Source of the DNA: Bin87 sp965261925
GTDB taxonomy: Bacteria; Chloroflexota; Dehalococcoidia; Lucifugimonadales; UBA3495
DNA length: 64,000 bases
Direction: 5' to 3'
NCBI GenBank assembly: GCA_965261925.1
Contig: OZ253486.1
Span: forward strand, 4,431,565 to 4,495,564
The position numbers and the translations under genes were made by a program. The notes under the pieces were generated by a model. That model saw only the letters and a list, made by a program, of their open reading frames with translations. It did not search any database and had not been told where the DNA came from. This document shows, in pieces, positions 16,327-24,866 of the stretch. The stretch's first letter is position 1. Each line of letters begins with the position of its first letter.

Positions 16327-17142
16327 TTAAATCATAAAGTTCATCTCGGCGACGATGCGTTCGCCCAGTGCGCGGTCGCCGTCGATTGCCACTGAGCCGT
16401 TGCCCAAGGCGTGCTCGGCTGACCAGCGGCCCGTTCCCAGCGCGTTGAACGGCTCCAGTCCCATGGTAAGCCGCACCGTTGGGGAGTTTGGTGCGGGATC
16501 CATCCTGTTCGCCCGCCCGCCGTCCATGTTCAGGACGATCGTACCGCCCGCGTCGCCGGTGATTTCGAACACCACCGTCGTATCGTCATCGGGCTTCACC
16601 TTGCGGCCGACCACGAAGGGCATCGCTGCTTGGGTGCGCCCGTAAGCGTGCTCGGCCACTGCGCCGCTCAAATGACCCGGAATGCCGAGGGTGCGCCGCA
16701 TGTCCTGCTCGTGGACCCAGGCGTCGTAGATGCGGACGGCCAGAAGATCAGTGTAGGGACCGCTTCCCAGGGGATTGGGAGTTTCCACGGCGAAGTCGGC
16801 TTCCGACATCCCGCGCAGCACGCCCAGACGCTCGGCGGTGATCTCACGAAACTCGGCCAGCACGTCGGCCCCGCTGAACTGCCGGCGGTAGTCCACCAGC
16901 ACCTCGTTGCCCTGCCCAACCTCGTTGCGCACATGGGAGGTGTCCGATGGTTCGTGCGCCGGCGCCGGCCGGCCCAGTATCCGGCATTCACTGCCGACCA
17001 GGTGAGACACCTGGTCCTGCACCGACCAACCGGGGCACTCGGTAGGCAAGGACCACTGCTCCTGGGTCAGCGCTCCGCACAACCCATCAATGGACTTCCA
17101 TACCGTTTCCATCAGATCAACCATCTGTTGGGACATCTTCAC
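16327..17142 (-). CDS. Maleylpyruvate isomerase family (mycothiol-dependent, DinB-like) protein
   Basis: 271 aa. N-terminal DinB-like four-helix domain with metal-type residues: WSLPTECPGWSVQDQVSHLV (about residues 30-49, including the conserved His) and the later RIYDAWVHEQDMRR with HxxxH-like spacing (about 137-150). A C-terminal SCP2-like beta domain follows (PFVVGRKVKPDDDTTVVFEI to the end). Proteins of this group (TIGR03083-type) use a thiol cofactor for isomerisation or conjugation. Its 3' end exists in two truncated extra copies at 13962 and 15419. Confidence 0.8.
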   Translation of the reverse strand: MKMSQQMVDLMETVWKSIDGLCGALTQEQWSLPTECPGWSVQDQVSHLVGSECRILGRPAPAHEPSDTSHVRNEVGQGNEVLVDYRRQFSGADVLAEFREITAERLGVLRGMSEADFAVETPNPLGSGPYTDLLAVRIYDAWVHEQDMRRTLGIPGHLSGAVAEHAYGRTQAAMPFVVGRKVKPDDDTTVVFEITGDAGGTIVLNMDGGRANRMDPAPNSPTVRLTMGLEPFNALGTGRWSAEHALGNGSVAIDGDRALGERIVAEMNFMI

Positions 17143-17220
17143 TACTCCAAAATTGAAACTCGCGCCGTCGGCGCGCTTGTTTAGTTGTGATCCGCACCGG
17201 CCGGCTGCCGCGGCCCACGG

Positions 17221-17457
17221 TCATCGCACCCAGCGGCACTCCGGGAGGTGGCCCCGGTAGCCGCGGTCGGGACAGGTGCAGGGTATGTCTTCCCGCCTCT
17301 GGTAACCGAGAGACGCCAACCAACCGTCGAAACCGGGATAGAACCCGTAGCCTTCGTCAATGGACCGGTAGCCGGCCCGCAGCGCGGCCAGAATATCATC
17401 GGCCTCAGGAACCGCCGGAGGCGCGCCGCCGGAAATGTTCACCTGTGCGTCCGCCAT
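17221..17457 (-). CDS. Hypothetical small Cys-containing protein
   Basis: 78 aa. Contains EADDILAALRAGYRSIDEGY (helix) and ends REDIPCTCPDRGYRGHLPEC, where three Cys and one His could bind a metal. Start ATG 17457 lies 6 bases from the next gene's stop. No family recognised, but the length, composition and tight spacing look like a real gene. Confidence 0.5.
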   Translation of the reverse strand: MADAQVNISGGAPPAVPEADDILAALRAGYRSIDEGYGFYPGFDGWLASLGYQRREDIPCTCPDRGYRGHLPECRWVR

Positions 17458-17462
17458 GGGTA

Positions 17463-17666
17463 TTAGTCGGACACGAGCTCCAGCACGTCCTGAGCGAAGA
17501 CCATGTCCTCCTCGCCCACCTGGTCAGGGTCCTCGGGACTGGTCAGGTAGCGCACGAACAGCCACACGCCGTCACGAGGGTTGGAGACCACCTCGGCAGT
17601 GGCCTCACCGTACAGCCGCAACTTCTGGCCCGGCTCCACTTCAAACAGGTTCACGATGTCTGCCAT
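17463..17666 (-). CDS. Hypothetical small beta-rich protein
   Basis: 67 aa, acidic. Alternating strands (KLRLYGEATAEVVSNP, VWLFVRYLTSPED) and a C-terminal MVFAQDVLELV. Probably cotranscribed with the next small gene (5-base gap). Family unknown. Confidence 0.5.
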   Translation of the reverse strand: MADIVNLFEVEPGQKLRLYGEATAEVVSNPRDGVWLFVRYLTSPEDPDQVGEEDMVFAQDVLELVSD

Positions 17667-17685
17667 GGCTCTGCTTCCTGATGGT

Positions 17686-18516
17686 TTATGGTTGGTCGCG
17701 TTGCGGAACGCGACCGATTATATCGGTTACTGCGGCGGAAATTTCGCGGGACAGCCCTTGCCGGTCGCCCAGAGGTGGCTGGTCATCCTGATACCGCCCG
17801 CCACCGGCATACGCGGTAAGGCTCTGCCAGCGCGCGCCGGGAACCTGGGAATCCTGGCCCATGACCTCCTGGACCCTGCCGGCCAGTATCCGCAAGTTAT
17901 GCCCATCCCGACCGCTGGATGGGTAAACCTCGCCGTGTGCCGCGATGAGGGCTTTGTATGCGTGTTCCAACGCCTGCTGCGCGACGTAGCCTATTGTCCT
18001 GTCTGATGACCGAGCATCCGATGACAGCACTTCCAAGTCTGTTAGCGCTTCCCGCGCGCTCGTAACCCTGGCGTCAACGTCAGCCCAGTCGACGGCTTCT
18101 TCCGCGAACTCTGAGTCTCGGCCGGCGGTACTGCCGTCCATAATCGGCTTTCCCTCTTTCGCAATGGAGTTGGCCAGCGTGTTCTTCTTGACCCTTTCGC
18201 GTAAGAGCTCGGTGACAGTCAAGAACGACAGGTCCGCCGCTGGCGAATCGGGGTGGAGGGCAATCGCCACCTGCTCGGCTATGCCGTCGATGGTGAGCCG
18301 ACGGTCCTCTGGAACCGGATCCGTGGTGATGATGGCAAGGTCGATGTCGGAGTTGGCATCGTAGCTGCCGCGCGCCCGGGAACCGAACAGGTACACTTGC
18401 GCCGCTTCCACCTGCCGGCACACGGCCTGCGCAACCGCAACGGCGTGAGGATCTGGAACCCCAAGCGTCGCTGTTGCACCGTCGTTGGTCGCGCCGGCTG
18501 GCGTCGTCAGTGTCAT
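17686..18516 (-). CDS. Minimal nucleotidyltransferase-HEPN fusion protein
   Basis: 276 aa. Residues about 20-115 form a MNT-type nucleotidyltransferase: VYLFGSRARGSYDANSDIDL has GSxxxG and the SDxD metal ligands, followed by ADLSFLTVTELLRERV. Residues about 150-270 resemble a HEPN four-helix bundle (RTIGYVAQQALEHAYKALIA, DGHNLRILAG). MNT and HEPN normally occur as a two-gene toxin-antitoxin pair in which MNT AMPylates the HEPN RNase; here they are in one chain, which would give self-modification. The HEPN Rx4-6H catalytic motif is not obvious. Confidence 0.7.
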   Translation of the reverse strand: MTLTTPAGATNDGATATLGVPDPHAVAVAQAVCRQVEAAQVYLFGSRARGSYDANSDIDLAIITTDPVPEDRRLTIDGIAEQVAIALHPDSPAADLSFLTVTELLRERVKKNTLANSIAKEGKPIMDGSTAGRDSEFAEEAVDWADVDARVTSAREALTDLEVLSSDARSSDRTIGYVAQQALEHAYKALIAAHGEVYPSSGRDGHNLRILAGRVQEVMGQDSQVPGARWQSLTAYAGGGRYQDDQPPLGDRQGLSREISAAVTDIIGRVPQRDQP

Positions 18517-18552
18517 TCCAGGACTCTCGCAGACCCAGGGAACACGACAGAA

Positions 18553-19101
18553 TCAGAAGAAGAAGGTCAAGTTCTTGGCGAGGAGCACGTTCTGGTCGAG
18601 GAAGACCTGCCGCTGGGCGATCCGCCACTCCCCGTCGACCCGCCGCAGGGCGTCTTCCCGCCGGCCCACAAGTATGTCGGTCTCGGTGGCGACGCGGTTG
18701 CGGTAGATGATGAACCGGCAGCGCAGCGACACCTCCGTGGCATCCGCGGCGGAAGGCTTGGCGTCGGTGACCTCCACGTTGGTCACCAGGTGGGAGATCC
18801 GAGACAGCGGTTCCTCAGCCCAGTGCACGCCGGTCAGGATCTGACGGACCCGCTGCGTCAGCGTTGTTTTGCCCTCGTCGAACCAGTTGATGTCCTGGCC
18901 CTCCCGGGTGAACTCGCGCTCCAACTCGCCAAACTTGACGTTGCGGCGCATGGGGACCCAGTAGCGGATGTCGTCCGCGAGCAGGTCCAGCCATTCCTCG
19001 TACCGCCGGTCGTCCAGCAGGTTGGCCTCGTGGTACAGAAACGTCTCCACATCCTGCTTGAGCAGCAACATTGCCAGCGGGTCGTTGGCAACCACCATCA
19101 T
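18553..19101 (-). CDS. Aromatic-ring-hydroxylating dioxygenase, small (beta) subunit
   Basis: 182 aa from ATG 19101, 5 bases after the large-subunit stop; a longer in-frame extension upstream is only a shadow of that gene. SnoaL/NTF2-like cone fold of ring-hydroxylase beta subunits: VETFLYHEANLLDDRRYEEW, LLADDIRYWVPMR, SRISHLVTNVEV, EVSLRCRFIIYRNR, and WRIAQRQVFLDQNVL. It has a structural role in the alpha3beta3 enzyme. Confidence 0.88.
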   Translation of the reverse strand: MMVVANDPLAMLLLKQDVETFLYHEANLLDDRRYEEWLDLLADDIRYWVPMRRNVKFGELEREFTREGQDINWFDEGKTTLTQRVRQILTGVHWAEEPLSRISHLVTNVEVTDAKPSAADATEVSLRCRFIIYRNRVATETDILVGRREDALRRVDGEWRIAQRQVFLDQNVLLAKNLTFFF

Positions 19102-19106
19102 GGCAC

Positions 19107-20483
19107 CTAGCAGGCCGAGCCGTTGTTGCGCCAGGAGGCCAACTCGTCCCAGTCGCGCGCGGCCATGAATTCCCGCCAGCGACTGTAGAAGCCCCGCTGG
19201 TTCTGTTCGCCGGCCCGCGCCTTGGTGGTGTCCAGAACGGTGCCGGGAAGTTTCAACCCGCCGTCCTCGAAATCGGTGACCGCGTAACCCATGCCCATCT
19301 GGTAGTTGTAGTGGTGCCGGCGAGCCATTGCGCCCCGGCTGGCGGCGTGGGCGTAGTTCCAGTTCTCCATGTCGTCCTGTTCGGTGAGCCCGCTGGGGCC
19401 GGAGTACCGGATGTAGTACTGCCGCAGGAACTCCTTGACTTCCGGCGGCGCCGCGCTGTCCACCAAGAACCAGCGCCAGACCTCGGTCTGGTCGGGGCCG
19501 CGGGGATGCCACACGGCGATGCTGCGTGGTTGCCGCGGCAGGAATGACATGTTGGGGAAGATCGTGCCCGGTCCGGCCAATATGCGCCAAAGCTGGCCCT
19601 GGCGTTCCTTGCGCGCAATCTCGCACTGGTAAAAATACTCTGAGACGACCGGATCATTCTGGTAGGACTGAACGGGCTGGGCATCTTCGGGTCGAAGGAA
19701 CATGACGGTCCCATGGCCTCGTTCCGGGAAGGACACGTCCAGCGACTTGGCCCCCTCCCGGTCGCTGTTGTCCCGCCGTCCCTGTCCCGACGGGCCGATG
19801 CCCACCAAGTCGACCGAGCGGTGACTGATGTTGTGATAGCGGTCGCCAATGAAGTTTTCAGCGGGGAACTTCCAGTTGCTGGGAACCATCCACTTCTCGA
19901 TGCCGCCGATGACCTCGGTGCCGCCCTCGCTGCCATCCCACCCGTCGAAGAGGATGTCCAGGTAGGTGCGGAAACCGCCGATGTATTCGAGGAAGTCAGG
20001 CGCGTTGGGGTCCCAGGTCGCCCAGATGCCGCCTTTGTAGTTGGTCATCCTGGGAACTCGGATCAATCCCCACTGGGACTTGTCCAACTCCTCGTGGTAG
20101 GCATCCTTGTAGAAGGGAACGCCCACCAGCGCGCCGTCGGTGGCGAAGCTCCACCCGTGGTAGGGACACGTGAAGATGGGAGTGTTCCCCTCGTCGTACC
20201 GGCACACCTTCATGCCCCGGTGCATGCACGAGTTCAGGAACACATGGACCTCGCCCTCGCGGTCCCGGCACAGTATCACCGATTCTTCGCCCATGGATGA
20301 CACGAAGAAGTCGCCCGGCTTGGCGACCTGGCTCTCGTGGCCGACGAACAGCCAAGCGCGGGTGAAGATGCGGTCCTGCTCCTCGGCGTAGATGTCGGAA
20401 TTAACGAATATCTCCCGGCTGACCATGCCGTTGTCCTGGTCAACCAGGCCGCTGTAACTGCTGGGTTGGAACGTGATCGCCAT
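19107..20483 (-). CDS. Aromatic-ring-hydroxylating dioxygenase, large (alpha) subunit
   Basis: 458 aa. Rieske [2Fe-2S] motif C-x-H-x17-C-x2-H (CMHRGM then CPYHGW, residues about 85-108). The mononuclear iron site is in ENFIGDRYHNISHRS (about 205-219; Asp, two His). With the beta subunit directly downstream it would insert O2 into an aromatic ring using an external reductase and ferredoxin not present here. Substrate unknown; salicylate-, benzoate- or polyaromatic-type enzymes share this layout. Confidence 0.92.
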   Translation of the reverse strand: MAITFQPSSYSGLVDQDNGMVSREIFVNSDIYAEEQDRIFTRAWLFVGHESQVAKPGDFFVSSMGEESVILCRDREGEVHVFLNSCMHRGMKVCRYDEGNTPIFTCPYHGWSFATDGALVGVPFYKDAYHEELDKSQWGLIRVPRMTNYKGGIWATWDPNAPDFLEYIGGFRTYLDILFDGWDGSEGGTEVIGGIEKWMVPSNWKFPAENFIGDRYHNISHRSVDLVGIGPSGQGRRDNSDREGAKSLDVSFPERGHGTVMFLRPEDAQPVQSYQNDPVVSEYFYQCEIARKERQGQLWRILAGPGTIFPNMSFLPRQPRSIAVWHPRGPDQTEVWRWFLVDSAAPPEVKEFLRQYYIRYSGPSGLTEQDDMENWNYAHAASRGAMARRHHYNYQMGMGYAVTDFEDGGLKLPGTVLDTTKARAGEQNQRGFYSRWREFMAARDWDELASWRNNGSAC

Positions 20484-20684
20484 GCTCTCCCTCCGGGCGC
20501 GGCTCGCCTACGCGAATGGTATCACACCCCTGAAGTTGGATGGCGGCCTCCGACATGTGGCGTAGTTGCAAAGCAAAGTGCAATCCATCGTTGCAAAATG
20601 GACGATAGGCGCCCGGTTCGCGGGCAGACTGCCGGCTCTTGTTGCTGCTACGCTGCGATGTACGAGGCCCCCGACGCTGGTAAA

Positions 20685-21089
20685 ATGGAAACGAACGGCA
20701 GCAATCGATCATTGTGGAGATTCATTGACGGTTCACTGGCCGTGAGTGTCAGCATGTTGATCGCTGTGGCGATCAGTAACTGTGGGTTCTGCACCGGATT
20801 GTGGGGCATCGGGTTCCTCAAAGGGCTGACAGACCTTGACGACGGGGTGATAATACTGGCTACGCTGTTGCTGTTCCCCGCCACCCTGGCGCTGTATGGA
20901 GTTTTGCAGATGTGGTTCGCTGCCAAAGAAGCCGTTGAGAAAAGGGCCACCGAGAGGGGACGCCGTGAGGGGCGTCAGGAGGAGCGTGAGCGGATCAGCA
21001 AGACGTTGGCAGAGCACGGCGTAGAGATTCCTCCTGAAGTGGCCAGCATTCTTGCTGATGAATCAGACGCCAACCGACGGGCACGATAG
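20685..21089 (+). CDS. Hypothetical membrane protein with charged C-terminal coiled coil
   Basis: 134 aa from ATG 20685 (ATG 20658 possible). Two transmembrane helices (LAVSVSMLIAVAISNCGF and VIILATLLLFPATLALYGV), then a strongly charged helix AVEKRATERGRREGRQEERE. Convergent with the next gene, stops 6 bases apart. No known family. Confidence 0.55.
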   Translation: METNGSNRSLWRFIDGSLAVSVSMLIAVAISNCGFCTGLWGIGFLKGLTDLDDGVIILATLLLFPATLALYGVLQMWFAAKEAVEKRATERGRREGRQEERERISKTLAEHGVEIPPEVASILADESDANRRAR

Positions 21090-21095
21090 CGGGCT

Positions 21096-21983
21096 CTACT
21101 CTCCGCTCAACTCCGCGCCGGCCAACGCTTCGAGTATGCGGGCTACGATCGGGTACCCCTCGGCTCCCCAGCCCTCGGCCTGCGCCTGCTTGTACAGCGC
21201 GTCTGCCACCGAGCCGGTTCCGGCCGGCGCGTTCAGCCGCTCCGCCAATTCACAGGCCAATGCGACGTCCTTGGCCACGATGTCCAGCGTCCCGCCGGCC
21301 TGGAAGCTGCGGTTCAGAATGCTGTTGGGAATGGCGTTAAAGGCGCGGCTGGCCCCGGCGCTCACGGGCACAATCTCAGCCAGCACCGCCGGATCGACTC
21401 CGCCCATGCGTGCGATCAGCATCCCTTCGATGGCGGCGATCAGGTTGGTGTATCCCATGTATTGCGTCGCCAGCTTGGCCACGCAGCCCGCGCCGGCTGG
21501 CCCGACGTAGAACACCTGGGCCGCGACCGCATCCAGCGTGTCCCGGACGCACTCAAACACTCCGCGGTCGCCGCCAACCATCATCGTCATCGTGGGGGGA
21601 CGGCCGCTCACCGGAGTGTCCAACATGGCCAAGCCACGCTCGGTGCAGGCGTTTGACACCCGCCGCGCCACGTCCGGATCGTTGGTGGTGGTGTCCACCA
21701 ACGTCGCGCCTTCCGCCATCGCCGACAGTACGCCGGCCTCGTTGCCCAGAAGCACCGACTCCACCTGAGTTGGCCCGGGCAGCGAAGTCCACACTATCTC
21801 GCAACCGGCCGCCGCTGCCTCGGCGCTATCAGCCCAGCGTGCGCCCCGGTCCAGCAGCGGTTCCGCAGCCTTTCGCCTGATGTCATAGATCGCCAAGTCG
21901 ATGCCGGCGTCCAGCAGGCAGCCGGCCATCAGGCTGCCCATGGTGCCGACGCCGATGAAGGCTTGCCGCTTTTGCAGTGTCAA
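21096..21983 (-). CDS. NAD-binding beta-hydroxyacid dehydrogenase family protein
   Basis: 295 aa of the 3-hydroxyisobutyrate/6-phosphogluconate dehydrogenase-like family. Cofactor motif FIGVGTMGSLMAGCLLDAG near the N-terminus, substrate-binding DTPVSGRPP (about 120), and catalytic Lys in GCVAKLATQYMGYTN (about 167-181; the usual motif is G..K..NN). The C-terminal helical domain is complete. Substrate unknown. Confidence 0.85.
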   Translation of the reverse strand: MTLQKRQAFIGVGTMGSLMAGCLLDAGIDLAIYDIRRKAAEPLLDRGARWADSAEAAAAGCEIVWTSLPGPTQVESVLLGNEAGVLSAMAEGATLVDTTTNDPDVARRVSNACTERGLAMLDTPVSGRPPTMTMMVGGDRGVFECVRDTLDAVAAQVFYVGPAGAGCVAKLATQYMGYTNLIAAIEGMLIARMGGVDPAVLAEIVPVSAGASRAFNAIPNSILNRSFQAGGTLDIVAKDVALACELAERLNAPAGTGSVADALYKQAQAEGWGAEGYPIVARILEALAGAELSGE

Positions 21984-22010
21984 ATCATTCTCCCTGTCAA
22001 CGCGGGTCGT

Positions 22011-22445
22011 TCATTCGACAAAAAGGCCGGAACACTCATGGTGACTGACGGAACGAAACACCGGGTCCTGGTCAAAACGCCGCTGGTACTCCCGGGATAT
22101 TTCGTTTACGAGGACCATACCGGCATCTGCGGGCGGTGGATGCGCCAGCATCACCATCTTGGTGTTCTCTCGTTCGATGACACCGTCCGGCCGTTGCCAT
22201 TGCCCCCTCACGTCGAGCACGCTCAACCCCAACGGGAACCGGGGCGTGATGGTGTCGGACACGAACGCCTCCCACTCCTCGGGCGAAACCGAACGCCCAT
22301 CAGCGTGGTCCAACCCGAAGAAAAGCTCGTAACGCACTACCTCTTGCAATCCGTTGGGGCACTGGAACTCCGGTTGCGCCACACAGCCCGCCGTCGCCAG
22401 GAGTGCCACCCCCAGCAGAAATGCGCGGACACCGGCGTTCGTCAT
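22011..22445 (-). CDS. DUF3574-like lipoprotein (second of tandem pair)
   Basis: 144 aa. Signal peptide with lipobox-like ATAGC near residue 20. Core YELFFGLDHADGRSVSPEEW, FVSDTITPRFPLGLSVLDVR, GQWQRPDG and VNEISREYQRRFDQDPVF matches the DUF3574 pattern (FG ... F ... tPRFPdGlTvldg.GqW). Paralogue of the gene 12 bases upstream. Function unknown. Confidence 0.7.
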   Translation of the reverse strand: MTNAGVRAFLLGVALLATAGCVAQPEFQCPNGLQEVVRYELFFGLDHADGRSVSPEEWEAFVSDTITPRFPLGLSVLDVRGQWQRPDGVIERENTKMVMLAHPPPADAGMVLVNEISREYQRRFDQDPVFRSVSHHECSGLFVE

Positions 22446-22457
22446 CCAAGGCCACCG

Positions 22458-22898
22458 TCAGTACACGTGGGCGCAGGCGGGCAACGCGGTGTGAAACACC
22501 GCCTGCTGCTCGAAACGTTCCTTATATATGTCAGAGACTTCCCGAATGGCGGCAACGCCGTCGCTTGCGGCGTCGGCGGGAACCAGCACGTTCAGCAGCA
22601 GGGTGGACTCCCGGTAAATCCGGCCCTGGTCCGTGTCAAACCACTGGCCACGCGCGTCGAGCACGGTCAACCCATCAGGGAAACGCGGCGTGACCGTGTC
22701 GGCCAGGAAAGTCTGCCACTCTGCCTTGCTGACCGTCTCTCCACCTGCTTTCTCCAGCCCAAAGTAGGCGTTGAGTTCCGTGAATGGATCCATACCGTCG
22801 GGACAAACAGCATCGCCGCCAACCGCGCAACCTCCCACAAAGGGCAGGGACACGACGGCTGCGGCGATGAGTATCGTGAGAGTTGCCGGAAACCGCAT
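22458..22898 (-). CDS. DUF3574-like lipoprotein (first of tandem pair)
   Basis: 146 aa. Signal peptide with VGGC lipobox. Core NAYFGLEKAGGETVSKAEW, LADTVTPRFPDGLTVLDARG, QWFDTDQGRIYRESTLL, EVSDIYKERFEQQAVF. About half the positions of the conserved core are shared with the downstream copy, so this is an older duplication. Both proteins probably face the cell exterior. Confidence 0.7.
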   Translation of the reverse strand: MRFPATLTILIAAAVVSLPFVGGCAVGGDAVCPDGMDPFTELNAYFGLEKAGGETVSKAEWQTFLADTVTPRFPDGLTVLDARGQWFDTDQGRIYRESTLLLNVLVPADAASDGVAAIREVSDIYKERFEQQAVFHTALPACAHVY

Positions 22899-22903
22899 TG
22901 CTC

Positions 22904-24070
22904 CTAGTAGTGGTCCACCAGCGGTATCTCGTGCAGCGCGGGGATGACCTCCCGGCCGATCAGCTCGATGGAGCGCATCACGTCCTCGTGGGCCATGGCG
23001 CCCTCGTTGCCATAGATATGCAGGTAGCCGGGATTGAGGCGTTCGACGATCATGGAAAGCTTTTCCCGCACCGTGTCGGGGCTGCCCACGATGATGTTGT
23101 TGGCTTCCTGCAGCTCCTCGTAGGTCATCGTCCTCCCGAACCCGCCGGCGCCCGGCAGAGTCCGCTGGATGTCGACCGCCTCGCGGGACTGGTACCCGGG
23201 CGGGTCGTTGTGTTCGCGAGGGCCGCGGTTGCGGTGTTCCTGGGTCCAGAGGAACTCGCGGCCGAGCTCCTGGGCCTTCTCGTCGGTGTCGGCGCAGAAT
23301 ATCCGCAGCAGGTAGCCGAAGTGCTCCGGACCGGGCTCGAAGCCCGTCTCACGCGCCGTGTCGATGTACACGTCGCGCAGACGGTGGGTGTGGTCCAGCA
23401 GCGACCCCAGGTTCATGTACGGATGCTGATGGCGTGCCGCCCACATCACCGATTCGGGGCTGCTGAAGCCGGGGAACCAGATGGGCGGATGAGGCTTCTG
23501 CATGGGCAGGACCCAGGGGTTCACCTTCCGGTAGTGGTAGTACTCGCCCTCGTAGCGGAAAGGTCCCGGCTCGGTCCAGCACTTGATGATCAAGTCGTGG
23601 GCCTCTTCAAAACGGTCACGGTTTTGTGGCGGAGCGATGCCTCCCTGCAGGGTCTCGACAGCAGTGCCGCGCACGAATCCGGAGATGATGCGCCCGCCGG
23701 AGATGCAGTCCAGCATGGCGATTTCCTCGGCCATGCGGATGGGGTCATTGACGGCAATCACGTTGCCCAGGATGGCGATCTTGGCGTTCCGCGTCACCTT
23801 GGCGATGACGGCGGCGTCGATGTTGACCGCCGGCTTCATGCACCAGTACGAAGCGTGGTGCTCGTTGGACATGATGCCGTCGAACCCATTTTGGTCGGCC
23901 CAGGCATATTGATCGTGGTACTGGTTATAGAGAATGTGCGCCTTCTCAGGGTCGAAGTGGGAGTTGGAAAAATCCAGCCGTCCCGATTCGTACTGCGAAA
24001 CGTCTTCATTGGTAACGTGGGCGTAGGGTTGTTCGGAGAACCAGAACACTTCCACCTTATCTTTGGGCAT
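22904..24070 (-). CDS. LLM-class flavin-dependent oxidoreductase
   Basis: 388 aa from ATG 24070 with AGGAGG 6 bases upstream; the frame is open further but the extension is not protein-like. Luciferase-like fold: KVEVFWFSEQPYAHV start, AILGNVIAVNDPIRMAEEIA (about 103), DCISGGRIISGFVRGT and PHPPIWFPGFSSPESV. The long form (about 390 aa) is like alkanal/alkane monooxygenase-type members. Substrate unknown. Confidence 0.85.
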   Translation of the reverse strand: MPKDKVEVFWFSEQPYAHVTNEDVSQYESGRLDFSNSHFDPEKAHILYNQYHDQYAWADQNGFDGIMSNEHHASYWCMKPAVNIDAAVIAKVTRNAKIAILGNVIAVNDPIRMAEEIAMLDCISGGRIISGFVRGTAVETLQGGIAPPQNRDRFEEAHDLIIKCWTEPGPFRYEGEYYHYRKVNPWVLPMQKPHPPIWFPGFSSPESVMWAARHQHPYMNLGSLLDHTHRLRDVYIDTARETGFEPGPEHFGYLLRIFCADTDEKAQELGREFLWTQEHRNRGPREHNDPPGYQSREAVDIQRTLPGAGGFGRTMTYEELQEANNIIVGSPDTVREKLSMIVERLNPGYLHIYGNEGAMAHEDVMRSIELIGREVIPALHEIPLVDHY

Positions 24071-24239
24071 GGGAGCCTCCTTGCTGTGGGCCACCGGAAA
24101 CGGTGCGCATCGCTGGGGCCGGTCGTCGATGCCCGCAGTATAAGCACGGCTGCGTGGACTGGCAAACAGCGGAATGATCGGGGTGGGTTTGGCGCGCCCA
24201 TGCAATGAAGCAATGGTAGTGGTTTTCGTCTAACTGCGC

Positions 24240-24268
24240 TAAAATCGCCCACAACCGTTTAGACGGTT
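24240..24268 (+). promoter_or_regulatory. Candidate -10 box and operator of the Panacea toxin-antitoxin-like operon
   Basis: TAAAAT (24240-24245) is followed by a perfect 6-bp inverted repeat AACCGT-ttag-ACGGTT (24253-24268), 67 bases before the first gene. A palindrome at the expected transcription start fits autoregulation. No good -35 box was seen. Confidence 0.35.
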
Positions 24269-24335
24269 TAGCTGACTTTGCACGTGGTGAGAACCAAATG
24301 CTTTGCATCAGCGACGACCAGAGGGGGAAATCACC

Positions 24336-24866
24336 ATGGTTACTTACGGAATCGTGGATTCGAAATTAATCGAGGCGGTCATTTACCTAAGCGAACGATC
24401 GCAGGATGACCCTCATTTCGGGATGACAAAGCTAGTCAAGCTGCTCTATTTCGCTGACTGCGCCGCCTATCATGCGAATGGTGCGCCGATCACCGAGGCA
24501 GAATATCTCCATTTTCCACATGGCCCGTACCCTAACCAATGGTACCAAGTTAGAAGGAAAATGGAGAAGGACGGCGATGTGACCATCGCGTACGAGCAAC
24601 CGATTCAGGGTTATCATCGATATCGGATGATACCGAACCGCTCAGCAAACATGGAAATGCTCAGCTCTGATGACCAAAAGCTATTGGACGAACAGGTTAA
24701 GCGATTTGCTCAATTTAACGCCGCTGCGATAGAGGCATATTCCCACCAAGAGTCGGGCTGGCTGTCCACGGAGGATGGCGAGCCGATATCATACAAGATG
24801 TCAGGGTTCATTGCTCCGCCACCCACCATACGTTCGGTTGCAGAAGGATTGGGAATTTCCCGATGA
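24336..24866 (+). CDS. Panacea (SocA-like, DUF4065) domain protein, probable antitoxin
   Basis: 176 aa from ATG 24336 (GAGGGGG upstream). The Panacea/SocA hallmark GMTKLVKLLYFADCAAYHAN (about residues 29-48), then PITEAEYLHFPHGPYPNQWY (about 51-70), is clear. Panacea proteins act as antitoxins (PanA) or as SocA-type adaptors that feed toxins to proteases. The coding sequence is AT-richer than its neighbours. Its last 4 bases overlap the start of the next gene (ATGA), the layout of a bicistronic toxin-antitoxin pair. Confidence 0.8.
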   Translation: MVTYGIVDSKLIEAVIYLSERSQDDPHFGMTKLVKLLYFADCAAYHANGAPITEAEYLHFPHGPYPNQWYQVRRKMEKDGDVTIAYEQPIQGYHRYRMIPNRSANMEMLSSDDQKLLDEQVKRFAQFNAAAIEAYSHQESGWLSTEDGEPISYKMSGFIAPPPTIRSVAEGLGISR

